This document shows, one piece after another, positions 33,712-39,320 of a stretch of DNA of 39,320 bases. The translations under genes were made by a program, and so were the position numbers. This DNA comes from an uncultured Acetobacteraceae bacterium (GTDB lineage: Bacteria; Pseudomonadota; Alphaproteobacteria; Acetobacterales; Acetobacteraceae), in the NCBI GenBank assembly GCA_937902425.1, contig CALFNB010000372.1, forward strand, positions 1 through 39,320, written 5' to 3'. Position 1 is the stretch's first letter, and each line of letters opens with the position of its first letter. The notes beneath the pieces are model-generated. The model did not search any database. It saw only the letters and a program-made list of their open reading frames with translations, and was not told where the DNA came from.

Positions 33712-34779
33712 TCAGGGCAGCCGGCGCCCGGTTGCCGCATCGAACACGTGCATTTGCTCCGGCGGAAATGCGACGGTCAGGATATCGCCTTCCGGCGCTT
33801 TGCCCGCGAGTCTGATCACCAATGGCGTCTCACCGGGAGCCGCCAGACGTCCGTGAATCAATGTTTCCGAACCAAGCGGCTCAATAAGATCGATTCTGAG
33901 TGGTACCCCTTCCGGATCAATCCGGATATGTTCGGGTCGAACACCGATCGTGAGCGTCTTTCCATCGGAGCCATCGCGCTTGCCGTCGATGAAGTGCACG
34001 AGCGGACCAGCTTCCAGCTTCGCCGCGGTACCGGCCTCAATCAAGGTCGCCGGTAGAAAATTCATCGCCGGGGCGCCGATGAACCCCGCCACATAAGTGT
34101 CGGCTGGATGTTCGAAGACCTCCATCGGTGTCGCCAATTGCGCGGGGCGGCCTTGATGAAGGACCAGCAATCGATCACCAAGGGTCATCGCCTCCACCTG
34201 ATCGTGGGTCACATAGAGGCTCGTGACACCCAGTCGTCGTTGCAGCCGGCGTATTTCCGCACGTGTCCGTACCCGCAGAGTCGCGTCGAGATTAGACAGC
34301 GGCTCATCGAACAGGAACAACCTGGGCTCCCGCACAATGGCCCGGCCCATCGCCACCCGTTGACGCTGACCACCTGAGAGTTGACGCGGCTTCCTTCCCA
34401 GGAACTCAGACAATCCCAGAAGTGCCGCGGTTTCATCGACCCGGTGAGCGATGTCTTCCCGAGACAAACCTCGAATGCGAAGTCCATATGCCATGTTCTC
34501 AAATACGGTCATGTGCGGGTAAAGAGCGTAATTTTGAAACACCATCGCGATATCCCGAGCCGACGGATCAACGGATGTTATGTCCCGTTCTTCCAATAAA
34601 ATTCGTCCCGCGGATGGCGTTTCCAGACCCGCGACGATCCGCAGCAAAGTAGATTTGCCACAGCCGGACGCTCCAACGATCACCAGCATTTCCCCGCTGG
34701 CGAGAGACAGATCAATCTGACGCAACACCTCGGTCGTGCCAAAATTCTTGCGAAGGCCGATCAACTCCAACATGGCCAT
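33712..34779 (-). CDS. ugpC: ABC importer ATPase, UgpC/MalK type
   Basis: This is a 355-residue CUT1-family ATPase. Walker A is GASGCGKST at 36-44, the Q-loop is FQNYALYPHMTVFENM, the signature is LSGGQRQRVAMGRA at 134 onward, Walker B is LFLFDEP with Asp158/Glu159, and the switch His is in VTHDQVEAM. The C-terminal TOBE domain holds GVRPEHI and RIDLIEPLGSETLIHG. It drives uptake by the two permeases encoded just upstream. The ATG at 34779 directly follows the ugpE stop, and a second ATG two codons later is equally possible. It is the last gene of the ugpB-A-E-C order. The ugp names rest on similarity of the binding protein and gene order; the substrate could be another polyol or sugar phosphate. 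Confidence 0.93.
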   Translation of the reverse strand: MAMLELIGLRKNFGTTEVLRQIDLSLASGEMLVIVGASGCGKSTLLRIVAGLETPSAGRILLEERDITSVDPSARDIAMVFQNYALYPHMTVFENMAYGLRIRGLSREDIAHRVDETAALLGLSEFLGRKPRQLSGGQRQRVAMGRAIVREPRLFLFDEPLSNLDATLRVRTRAEIRRLQRRLGVTSLYVTHDQVEAMTLGDRLLVLHQGRPAQLATPMEVFEHPADTYVAGFIGAPAMNFLPATLIEAGTAAKLEAGPLVHFIDGKRDGSDGKTLTIGVRPEHIRIDPEGVPLRIDLIEPLGSETLIHGRLAAPGETPLVIRLAGKAPEGDILTVAFPPEQMHVFDAATGRRLP

Positions 34780-35592
34780 TTATTTTTCGCTTTCCGTTAG
34801 TCCGGCGACAAACCACCTCTGCATCAGCAGGACAACGACGACAGGTGGCAACAGGGCGAGGATCGCCGTGGCCATGACCGCGCTCCAGTCGGTTTCGGTT
34901 TCCACCGCTACCATTTTGACAATGCCGATCACGATTGTATCCAGTTTTGGATTTGTCGCGACCAGCAGAGGCCAGAGATATTGGTTCCAGCCGTAGATGA
35001 AAAGGATCACGAACAGGGCAGCGATATTGGCGGCGGAGACCGGAAGCACGACGTCCCAAAGGAAGCGCAGCGGACCTGCCCCATCCATGCGCGCCGCTTC
35101 CACAAGCTCATCCGGAATCGCGACAAAAACCTGGCGAAACAACAGCGTTGCCGTCGCCGACGCGATGAGGGGTAGCCAAAGACCAGTGAAGGTGTTGATC
35201 AGCCCAAGACCCGCCATGACCGAATAGGTCGGAATGATGCGTACTTCGACGGGCAGCATGAGCGTAATGAAGATCAGCCAGAATGCCAGCTTCCGGCCCG
35301 GAAAGCGAAAAAACACAACCGCATAGGCCGACAACACCGAAATGACGATCTTGCCGATCGCGATCGCGAGCGCCATGCCCAGTGAGATCAAAAGCATGCG
35401 GGGCACGGGACCGGCGAGGACGCGAGCATAAGCGCTGAAGCCCTCGTGGCCTGGCAGAAGCGAGAGATCCCCTCGGGCTATCGCGGCGGGGTCTTGGGTC
35501 GATCCAACCAACGCAAGCCAAAGCGGTGCGACGAACAGAACCGCGCCGAACAGCAAAACCACATGGGTGACGGGATCACGCCGCGGATTCAC
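34780..35592 (-). CDS. ugpE: ABC importer inner-membrane permease, UgpE type
   Basis: This membrane permease has about 270 residues and six helices: VTHVVLLFGAVLFVAPLWLALVG at the N terminus, the ALAIAIGKIVISVLSAYAVVFFRFPG region, and LIFITLMLPVEVRIIPTYSVM. The cytoplasmic EAA loop EAARMDGAGPLRFLWDVVLP contacts the ATPase. No ATG is available at the start. GTG at 35592 (giving NPRRDPVTH) is chosen; GTG at 35604 or TTG at 35610 are possible, and none has a good ribosome site. The start overlaps the end of ugpA by about 17 bases, which suggests translational coupling. It forms the membrane channel with UgpA. Confidence 0.9.
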   Translation of the reverse strand: MNPRRDPVTHVVLLFGAVLFVAPLWLALVGSTQDPAAIARGDLSLLPGHEGFSAYARVLAGPVPRMLLISLGMALAIAIGKIVISVLSAYAVVFFRFPGRKLAFWLIFITLMLPVEVRIIPTYSVMAGLGLINTFTGLWLPLIASATATLLFRQVFVAIPDELVEAARMDGAGPLRFLWDVVLPVSAANIAALFVILFIYGWNQYLWPLLVATNPKLDTIVIGIVKMVAVETETDWSAVMATAILALLPPVVVVLLMQRWFVAGLTESEK

Positions 35593-36469
35593 GTCGACCG
35601 CCACGGCCAAGGAAGCGGAACTGCAGCGCGGTCAACGCGATGACGCCAATCATCAGCACGACGGATTGCGCGGATGAGGAGCCAATATCCAGGTTCACCA
35701 CCCCATCCCGATAGACTTTGACCATCAGCGTCTCCGTTGCTTTCCCCGGGCCCCCCTGGGTGAGCGCCTGGATCGTGCCAAATGTGTCGAACGCGGCGTA
35801 AACCAGGTTCACCACGATCAGAAAGAAGGTCGTGGGCGCCAGAAGCGGAAATGTGATCGTACGGAACCTGTGCCACCCGCGGGCACCATCCATCCGGGCG
35901 GCCTCCAGGACCGATCGGGGGACAGACTGCAAGCCGGCAAGAAAGAAAATGAAGTTATAGCTGACCTGCTTCCAGGCACAGGCCAGCACGACCACCAACA
36001 TCGCTTGTCTGTCATTGAGGTGATAATCCCAGGAGACGCCGTGCCGGTTCAGCAAGACGCCGATGAGGCCAATCCGCGGTTGCAGCAGGAGAATCCACAG
36101 GACAGCCGCCATCGCCGGCGCGATTGCATATGGCCAGATGAGCAATGTTCGATATGTCATCCGCCCGCGAATTTCCCGATCGGCGAACACCGCCAGAAGC
36201 AGTGCGGAACTCATTGACAGCGCGCTGACCGCGATCATGAAGAACACCGTACGGCCGATCGAGTCGCGGTAGAGCGAATCAGTGAACAACTCGACAAAAT
36301 TGTCGAAGCCGGCGAACTGGCTGTGCAATCCGAACGGATCCTGTCGCGTGAGGCTTGTCCACACAGCCTCACAGGCAGGCCAAAGGAAGAATACGAGAGT
36401 CAGGAGGAACTGCGGCGCGACCAAAGCCACGGGCAACAGCCGATGCCCGAAGATCGTTCGCCGTTCCAT
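35576..36469 (-). CDS. ugpA: ABC importer inner-membrane permease, UgpA type
   Basis: This 297-residue permease has six predicted helices: LLPVALVAPQFLLTLVFFLWPACEAVW at the N terminus, the TVFFMIAVSALSMSSALLLAVF pair, TLLIWPYAIAPAMAAVLWILL, and the EAA loop EAARMDGARGWHRFRTITFPLLAP. VGTIQALTQGGPGKATETLMV-like C-terminal residues are typical of CUT1 permeases of the UgpA/MalF type. The ATG at 36469 overlaps the TGA stop of ugpB by one base; a GTG one codon earlier is also possible. It pairs with UgpE to form the transport path for the substrate delivered by UgpB. Confidence 0.92.
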   Translation of the reverse strand: MERRTIFGHRLLPVALVAPQFLLTLVFFLWPACEAVWTSLTRQDPFGLHSQFAGFDNFVELFTDSLYRDSIGRTVFFMIAVSALSMSSALLLAVFADREIRGRMTYRTLLIWPYAIAPAMAAVLWILLLQPRIGLIGVLLNRHGVSWDYHLNDRQAMLVVVLACAWKQVSYNFIFFLAGLQSVPRSVLEAARMDGARGWHRFRTITFPLLAPTTFFLIVVNLVYAAFDTFGTIQALTQGGPGKATETLMVKVYRDGVVNLDIGSSSAQSVVLMIGVIALTALQFRFLGRGGRRESAA

Positions 36470-37821
36470 CACCCGCCGACAGATTTCTGAAATTCGCGTA
36501 ACACCCGATCACTCCGGCGGGTGCCATTATCCAGCGCCTCCTTCCCGGATTGCTGACCTTGCAGGGCCTTTTCGGTTTCTTCGTACAAAATGTTCCTTAT
36601 TTCAGCGAGGCGGCCAAGCCGTAGACCACGCGAGTTCGGCGTGACCTTACCACGCGCTAGTTGCTTGATGGGAATGTCCGCTCCCGGTTGCTTTTCGTAG
36701 TATCCATCGGCCCTCGATTTCTCATAGCCGCCAAATGTCACCGGCACGTAGCCGGTTGTCTGATGGAAGTGCGCATCCTGCTCCGGTATGGCCAGGAACT
36801 TCAGGAATTGGGCCACCGCCTTATACTCCGCCGCGGTTCGCTGCTTCGTGGTCATCGTCCACAGACTGGCACCACCGATGATCGAATTGATTGGGTTCGC
36901 ATTCACCTCCGGATCGATAGGCAACAGCGCGGCGCCCCATTTGAATTTGGCGTTGGCGGCGATTTGCCCTCGCCCAGCGGACGAACCGAAACCAATCGCG
37001 GCCTGACCGGAATAAAACAACGCATCCGGGACCGTGTCACGACCGCCGTATTCGTAAAGCCCCTCCTTCGCCATACCCAGGAGTCGATCCCATTGCTTCA
37101 CCTGCTGGGGAGCATTGAACCGGAGTTCAGCGTCGAGACCATCAAAGCCGTTCCCTTTGGTCGCGAACGGCAGGTCGTGGATCGCGCTGTATTGCTCCAA
37201 CTGAACCCAGATCATCCAGGAACTCGTGATGGGAAACTTCACCGCGCCCATCGCCGGCGTCCCAATCTTCGCTTTGATGGCCCGCGCCGCGGCGATCACG
37301 TCGGGCCACGTCGCGGACGCTGTTTCGGGATCGAGGCCGGCAGCCGCGAATGCGTCCTTGTTGTACCACATGATCGCGGTTGACGAGTTGAAGGGCATCG
37401 ACGCCAATCGCCCGTCTGACAAACTGTAATAACCACGCACCCCCGGGATGTAGACGGCCGGGTCCAACGCCACACCGGTTTCTTCCGCCAACTTCCAGAC
37501 CTGCTTTGTCGCTGGGCCGGAAGCGAGCATTGATCCGGTGCCGACCTCGAAAATCTGCACCAGATGCGGCGCCTGATCCGCGCGCCAGGCGGCAATCGCC
37601 GCGGTGAGGGTTTCGGGATATCCACCCTTGTAAACCGGCTGAACCTCTGCCTCCGACTGGCTTTCACTGAACGCCCGCGCGAGGCGATTGATCTCGTCGG
37701 CATTGACCCCGGTCATGGCATGCCACCACACGATCTGGATCTTGCCGGACTGACCATGGGCGCGATCAATCGCGGCAAGAGGGGCTACCGCCGTGGCGGC
37801 GAGCAGGGTGCGGCGCTTCAT
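36469..37821 (-). CDS. ugpB: Periplasmic solute-binding protein, UgpB type
   Basis: This 450-residue extracellular solute-binding protein has a twin-arginine-like start, MKRRTLLAATAVAPLAA, with cleavage likely after RAHG. The mature N terminus IQIVWWHAMTGVNADEINRLARAF, followed by VYKGGYPETLTAAIAAWRADQAPHLVQIFEVGTGSML, closely follows the sn-glycerol-3-phosphate-binding UgpB pattern of E. coli as I recall it. It would capture glycerol-3-phosphate, a glycerophosphodiester or a similar solute in the periplasm. The gene heads the ugpBAEC operon. The 101 bases upstream contain two perfectly complementary stretches that can form a pseudoknot in the leader RNA, and only a weak resemblance to a PHO box. 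The ribosome site GAGGAAA lies eight bases before the ATG. Confidence 0.93.
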   Translation of the reverse strand: MKRRTLLAATAVAPLAAIDRAHGQSGKIQIVWWHAMTGVNADEINRLARAFSESQSEAEVQPVYKGGYPETLTAAIAAWRADQAPHLVQIFEVGTGSMLASGPATKQVWKLAEETGVALDPAVYIPGVRGYYSLSDGRLASMPFNSSTAIMWYNKDAFAAAGLDPETASATWPDVIAAARAIKAKIGTPAMGAVKFPITSSWMIWVQLEQYSAIHDLPFATKGNGFDGLDAELRFNAPQQVKQWDRLLGMAKEGLYEYGGRDTVPDALFYSGQAAIGFGSSAGRGQIAANAKFKWGAALLPIDPEVNANPINSIIGGASLWTMTTKQRTAAEYKAVAQFLKFLAIPEQDAHFHQTTGYVPVTFGGYEKSRADGYYEKQPGADIPIKQLARGKVTPNSRGLRLGRLAEIRNILYEETEKALQGQQSGKEALDNGTRRSDRVLREFQKSVGG

Positions 37822-37843
37822 GACAGTTTCCTCGACTGGTTCG

Positions 37844-37921
37844 TGGATCGGCGTAGCGGGCCAGCGTTACCATTCTTTTACAATGACATGACCGATCCAT
37901 GAAGCGCGACCTGGCCCGCCA
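37844..37921 (-). promoter_or_regulatory. Candidate structured leader (H-type pseudoknot) of the ugp operon
   Basis: Read on the minus strand, GCGGGCCAG (37919-37911) is complementary to CTGGCCCGC (37864-37856). TGGATCGG (37899-37892) is complementary to CCGATCCA (37851-37844). The pairing partners are interleaved, which is the topology of an H-type pseudoknot. The first stem can be extended by a G-U and a U-A pair to 11 bp. Connecting segments are 11, 27 and 4 bases long. The structure begins two bases after the stop of the DUF6362 gene and ends 22 bases before the ugpB ATG, near the ribosome site. No known riboswitch class is recognised. Confidence 0.4.
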
Positions 37922-37922
37922 G

Positions 37923-38474
37923 TCAATCCGTCTGATGTAATGCGGCGACAATCATCATGATGCCCTGCGCGTGCCACCGCTGCACGGCTTTGTGATCCGC
38001 GCCCAGAGCAACACCCAGTCGGCGCCACGAGTAAAGGTGGCGGTCCGTGATCGGATGGACCAGACTTCGCGCGCCCACGACCCGTCGTAGAACATAGCGG
38101 TTGTTTGAGATCAACGGGATCCACGCCATTGCCTCATCCATGCGGTCGATCTTGTTCGCCGATGGGACCGCCGGGCGAATTCTGGCCGCCTCCCAACCGT
38201 ACGCCTCCAACGCGGTCCGAACAATTTCAAGCGACGAAGTCCTTAGCCGCGTTGTCCACCCGGTGCCGGGCAGCGCCAACAAGGTGGCACCGGCTTCCTC
38301 CAGTCGATAGATGACGTAATCAGCATCGAGCAACCAATTCGGGTCGACAGTCCTGGGTCTTGGCCGAGGCCGTAACTGTCCGGTCCCGTCCCGCGCGGTG
38401 ACGGCCGTCGGAATGGCAACGAGACCCGTCTTCATGACGGCGCCTGCCCTGGCACGTATGTCCATGAAGTTCAT
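37923..38474 (-). CDS. DUF6362-family protein
   Basis: This 183-residue protein resembles DUF6362, a family often seen with phage-like genes in Alphaproteobacteria. After a basic, proline-rich N terminus (LRPRPRPRTVD) it has VIYRLEEAGATLLALPGTGW. It continues with EIVRTALEAYGWEAARIRPAVPSANKIDRMDEAMAWIPLI and SLVHPITDRHLYSWRRLGVALGADHKAVQRWHAQGI. The last block looks like a helix-turn-helix, in which a short turn and KAVQRWHAQGI would form the recognition helix. Its ATG overlaps the stop of the upstream HTH gene (ATGA), so the two are coupled. The function is unknown; a DNA-binding role in phage or replication control is inference. Confidence 0.72.
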   Translation of the reverse strand: MNFMDIRARAGAVMKTGLVAIPTAVTARDGTGQLRPRPRPRTVDPNWLLDADYVIYRLEEAGATLLALPGTGWTTRLRTSSLEIVRTALEAYGWEAARIRPAVPSANKIDRMDEAMAWIPLISNNRYVLRRVVGARSLVHPITDRHLYSWRRLGVALGADHKAVQRWHAQGIMMIVAALHQTD

Positions 38475-38761
38475 CGAACGGGTACAGGTATAGGGTAGGG
38501 CATACCCTCCAACGACATTCCCTTGGTGATGATACCCCAGGTTTCAGGGTGGCCTGGTGGCAGTGACGGGCGTTCGGGATCCTCCGATGGCGGTTGAAAA
38601 TCGGCCGGAGGAAGACGGGCACCGAGGCGGCGCCCCCGCTCGATCACGGTCCACCGCGTTACACCCACGGCCACCGCGATGTTGTCCCATGAGGCACTTT
38701 CGGCGCGCATTCGCTTAATTTTCATATCCTGGACCTCGGTCCATTCGATCCGTCTTGGCAC
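38471..38761 (-). CDS. Small helix-turn-helix protein, GcrA-like
   Basis: This 96-residue protein opens RIEWTEVQDMKIKRMRAESASWDNIAVAVGVTRWTVIERGRRLGAR. The pattern Trp, charged helix, small-residue turn, then ValThrArg-x-x-Val-Ile-x-x-x-x-x-ArgLeuGly is like the DNA-binding N terminus of the alphaproteobacterial regulator GcrA. The proline-rich C-terminal half (PPADFQPPSEDPERP) is not recognised. GTG at 38761 is chosen because GAGGAGGT lies five bases upstream; an ATG at 38785 and a TTG at 38830 have no such site. The gene overlaps the DUF6362 gene by four bases. It diverges from the XRE repressor gene, so that repressor may control it. Confidence 0.65.
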   Translation of the reverse strand: MPRRIEWTEVQDMKIKRMRAESASWDNIAVAVGVTRWTVIERGRRLGARLPPADFQPPSEDPERPSLPPGHPETWGIITKGMSLEGMPYPIPVPVR

Positions 38762-38928
38762 ATCTACCTCCTCGGTCACGAACATAAAGAGAACGCGAGG
38801 ATAGTTAGGCTCGCTCACTTGATTTGTCAATTATAATAACTTTTCGTCAGGAAGCTTAACCAGCGGATTGCCGGTCATCGCGGAATCTTTGGAAATTCAG
38901 CGAGAAAGCCGAAAAAATGCCTGGAAAA

Positions 38929-38953
38929 GTTAGTCTGGTTGAGCCACACTAAC
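38929..38953. promoter_or_regulatory. Operator-like dyad in front of the XRE repressor gene
   Basis: GTTAGTCTGG (38929-38938) and CCACACTAAC (38944-38953) form a 10-bp inverted repeat with one mismatch and a 5-base spacer. It ends three bases before the XRE start codon at 38957, covering the place where the ribosome or promoter would act. A similar half-site, GTTAGGCTCG at 38804-38813, lies in the divergent gene's upstream region (8 of 10 identical). Negative autoregulation by the XRE protein is the likely role. Confidence 0.6.
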
Positions 38954-38956
38954 AGC

Positions 38957-39319
38957 ATGAGCAATCCTACCGAGATGGGCATCCGAATCCGGGAGGTTCG
39001 CCGTGAGCGAGGCTGGACCCAGGATCAACTCGCCAATGCTGTTGGCGTATCACGTAGCGCGGTCGCCCAATGGGAGACCGGACGCGCTGGACAGGTCACA
39101 ACGAACCTGACCCGCATTGCCGAGGTTCTGGAGGTCGGAGTCGAGTACCTTATGTACGGCGACGACAAACGTGCACCCGCCGAGGCCCGATTGGGCGACG
39201 AATTGGCCCTGCTGCGGCTGTATCGGGAGTGTTCGGCGGAAGACCGCCAACTCCTGTTACGAACCGCGCGACGTCTCGTTGCCGTTTCAAGGCGAGAGGC
39301 GGAGATAGCGGCAACCTAG
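38957..39319 (+). CDS. XRE-family helix-turn-helix transcriptional regulator
   Basis: This 120-residue protein has a Cro/C1-type HTH domain at about residues 7-62. GIRIREVRRERGWTQDQLANAVGVSRSAVAQWETGRA is the classical five-helix start, with WTQDQLANAVG and SRSAVAQWE as the two HTH helices. NLTRIAEVLEVGVEYLMYGD ends the domain. A short C-terminal helical tail (LLRLYRECSAEDRQLLLRTARRLV) may serve dimerisation. ATG at 38957 is used; a TTG at 38939 would add six residues but lies inside the dyad. Such small regulators usually repress a neighbouring divergent operon and themselves, as in temperate phages and conjugative elements. The gene ends one base before the window edge. Confidence 0.9.
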   Translation: MSNPTEMGIRIREVRRERGWTQDQLANAVGVSRSAVAQWETGRAGQVTTNLTRIAEVLEVGVEYLMYGDDKRAPAEARLGDELALLRLYRECSAEDRQLLLRTARRLVAVSRREAEIAAT

Positions 39320-39320
39320 C

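Noticed and set aside
37877-37894. PHO-box-like direct repeat CGGTCAT-4-TTGTAAA before ugpB (minus strand)
   Set aside because: The first half fits well, but the second matches only about four of seven positions of the consensus I know. Phosphate control of ugp is plausible by family, but this site is too weak to list as a feature.

Overview
The window is GC-rich chromosomal DNA. It most likely comes from an alphaproteobacterium of the Rhodospirillales (Acetobacteraceae-like). The reasons are the mreB-mreC-mreD-mrdA-rodA cell-shape operon, the alphaproteobacterial nucleoid protein GapR (DUF2312), a DUF1244 protein, a GcrA-like helix-turn-helix protein and the style of the catabolic genes. No rRNA, tRNA, CRISPR array, insertion sequence or integrase was seen.

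Layout. (1) 1-603, minus: the start of an RND efflux periplasmic adaptor lipoprotein, cut by the window edge and carrying a frameshift. (2) 757-8733: a catabolic cluster with a PfkB sugar kinase, a 2-keto-4-pentenoate hydratase/FAH-type enzyme, an amidohydrolase-2 lactonase, a PuuE-like deacetylase, an alpha/beta hydrolase, a CinA/PncC domain protein, two Gfo/Idh/MocA dehydrogenases and an SDR. The SDR is broken by a perfect 46-bp tandem duplication. (3) 8737-10353: a secreted type-B carboxylesterase. (4) 10779-16785: mreB, mreC, mreD, mrdA (PBP2), rodA and a frameshifted DUF3293 gene. A strong hairpin and an 8-codon leader frame lie between mreB and mreC. (5) 16689-22967: an NADP-dependent oxidoreductase on the minus strand, diverging from a tight plus-strand operon of a second type-B esterase, a phosphotriesterase-family hydrolase, a quinone oxidoreductase and a GMC oxidoreductase. 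(6) 28441 down to 22982, minus: an M3 oligopeptidase, an ABC1 kinase, a VOC dioxygenase-like protein, a MaoC double-hotdog protein and a thioesterase. An acyl-CoA ligase diverges from the peptidase. (7) 30256-30894, minus: GapR and DUF1244. (8) 30982-33703: glycerate kinase and pyruvate kinase. (9) 37821 down to 33712, minus: a ugpBAEC-type ABC importer whose leader can be drawn as an H-type pseudoknot. (10) 37923-39319: a small phage-like regulatory module with DUF6362 and GcrA-like HTH genes on the minus strand, and a divergent XRE repressor with an operator-like dyad.

How the genes may work together. Regions 2 and 5 look like two enzyme sets for opening esters and lactones and oxidising the alcohols or sugars released. 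Region 6 adds CoA-thioester chemistry. Regions 8 and 9 suggest import of a glycerol-phosphate or sugar-like solute and flow of glycerate into pyruvate. These pathway assignments are inference from enzyme families; no substrate can be read from the sequence. The strongest direct observations are three broken genes within about 16 kb, the exact 46-bp duplication, and the RNA-structure and leader-peptide candidates upstream of ugpB and mreC.
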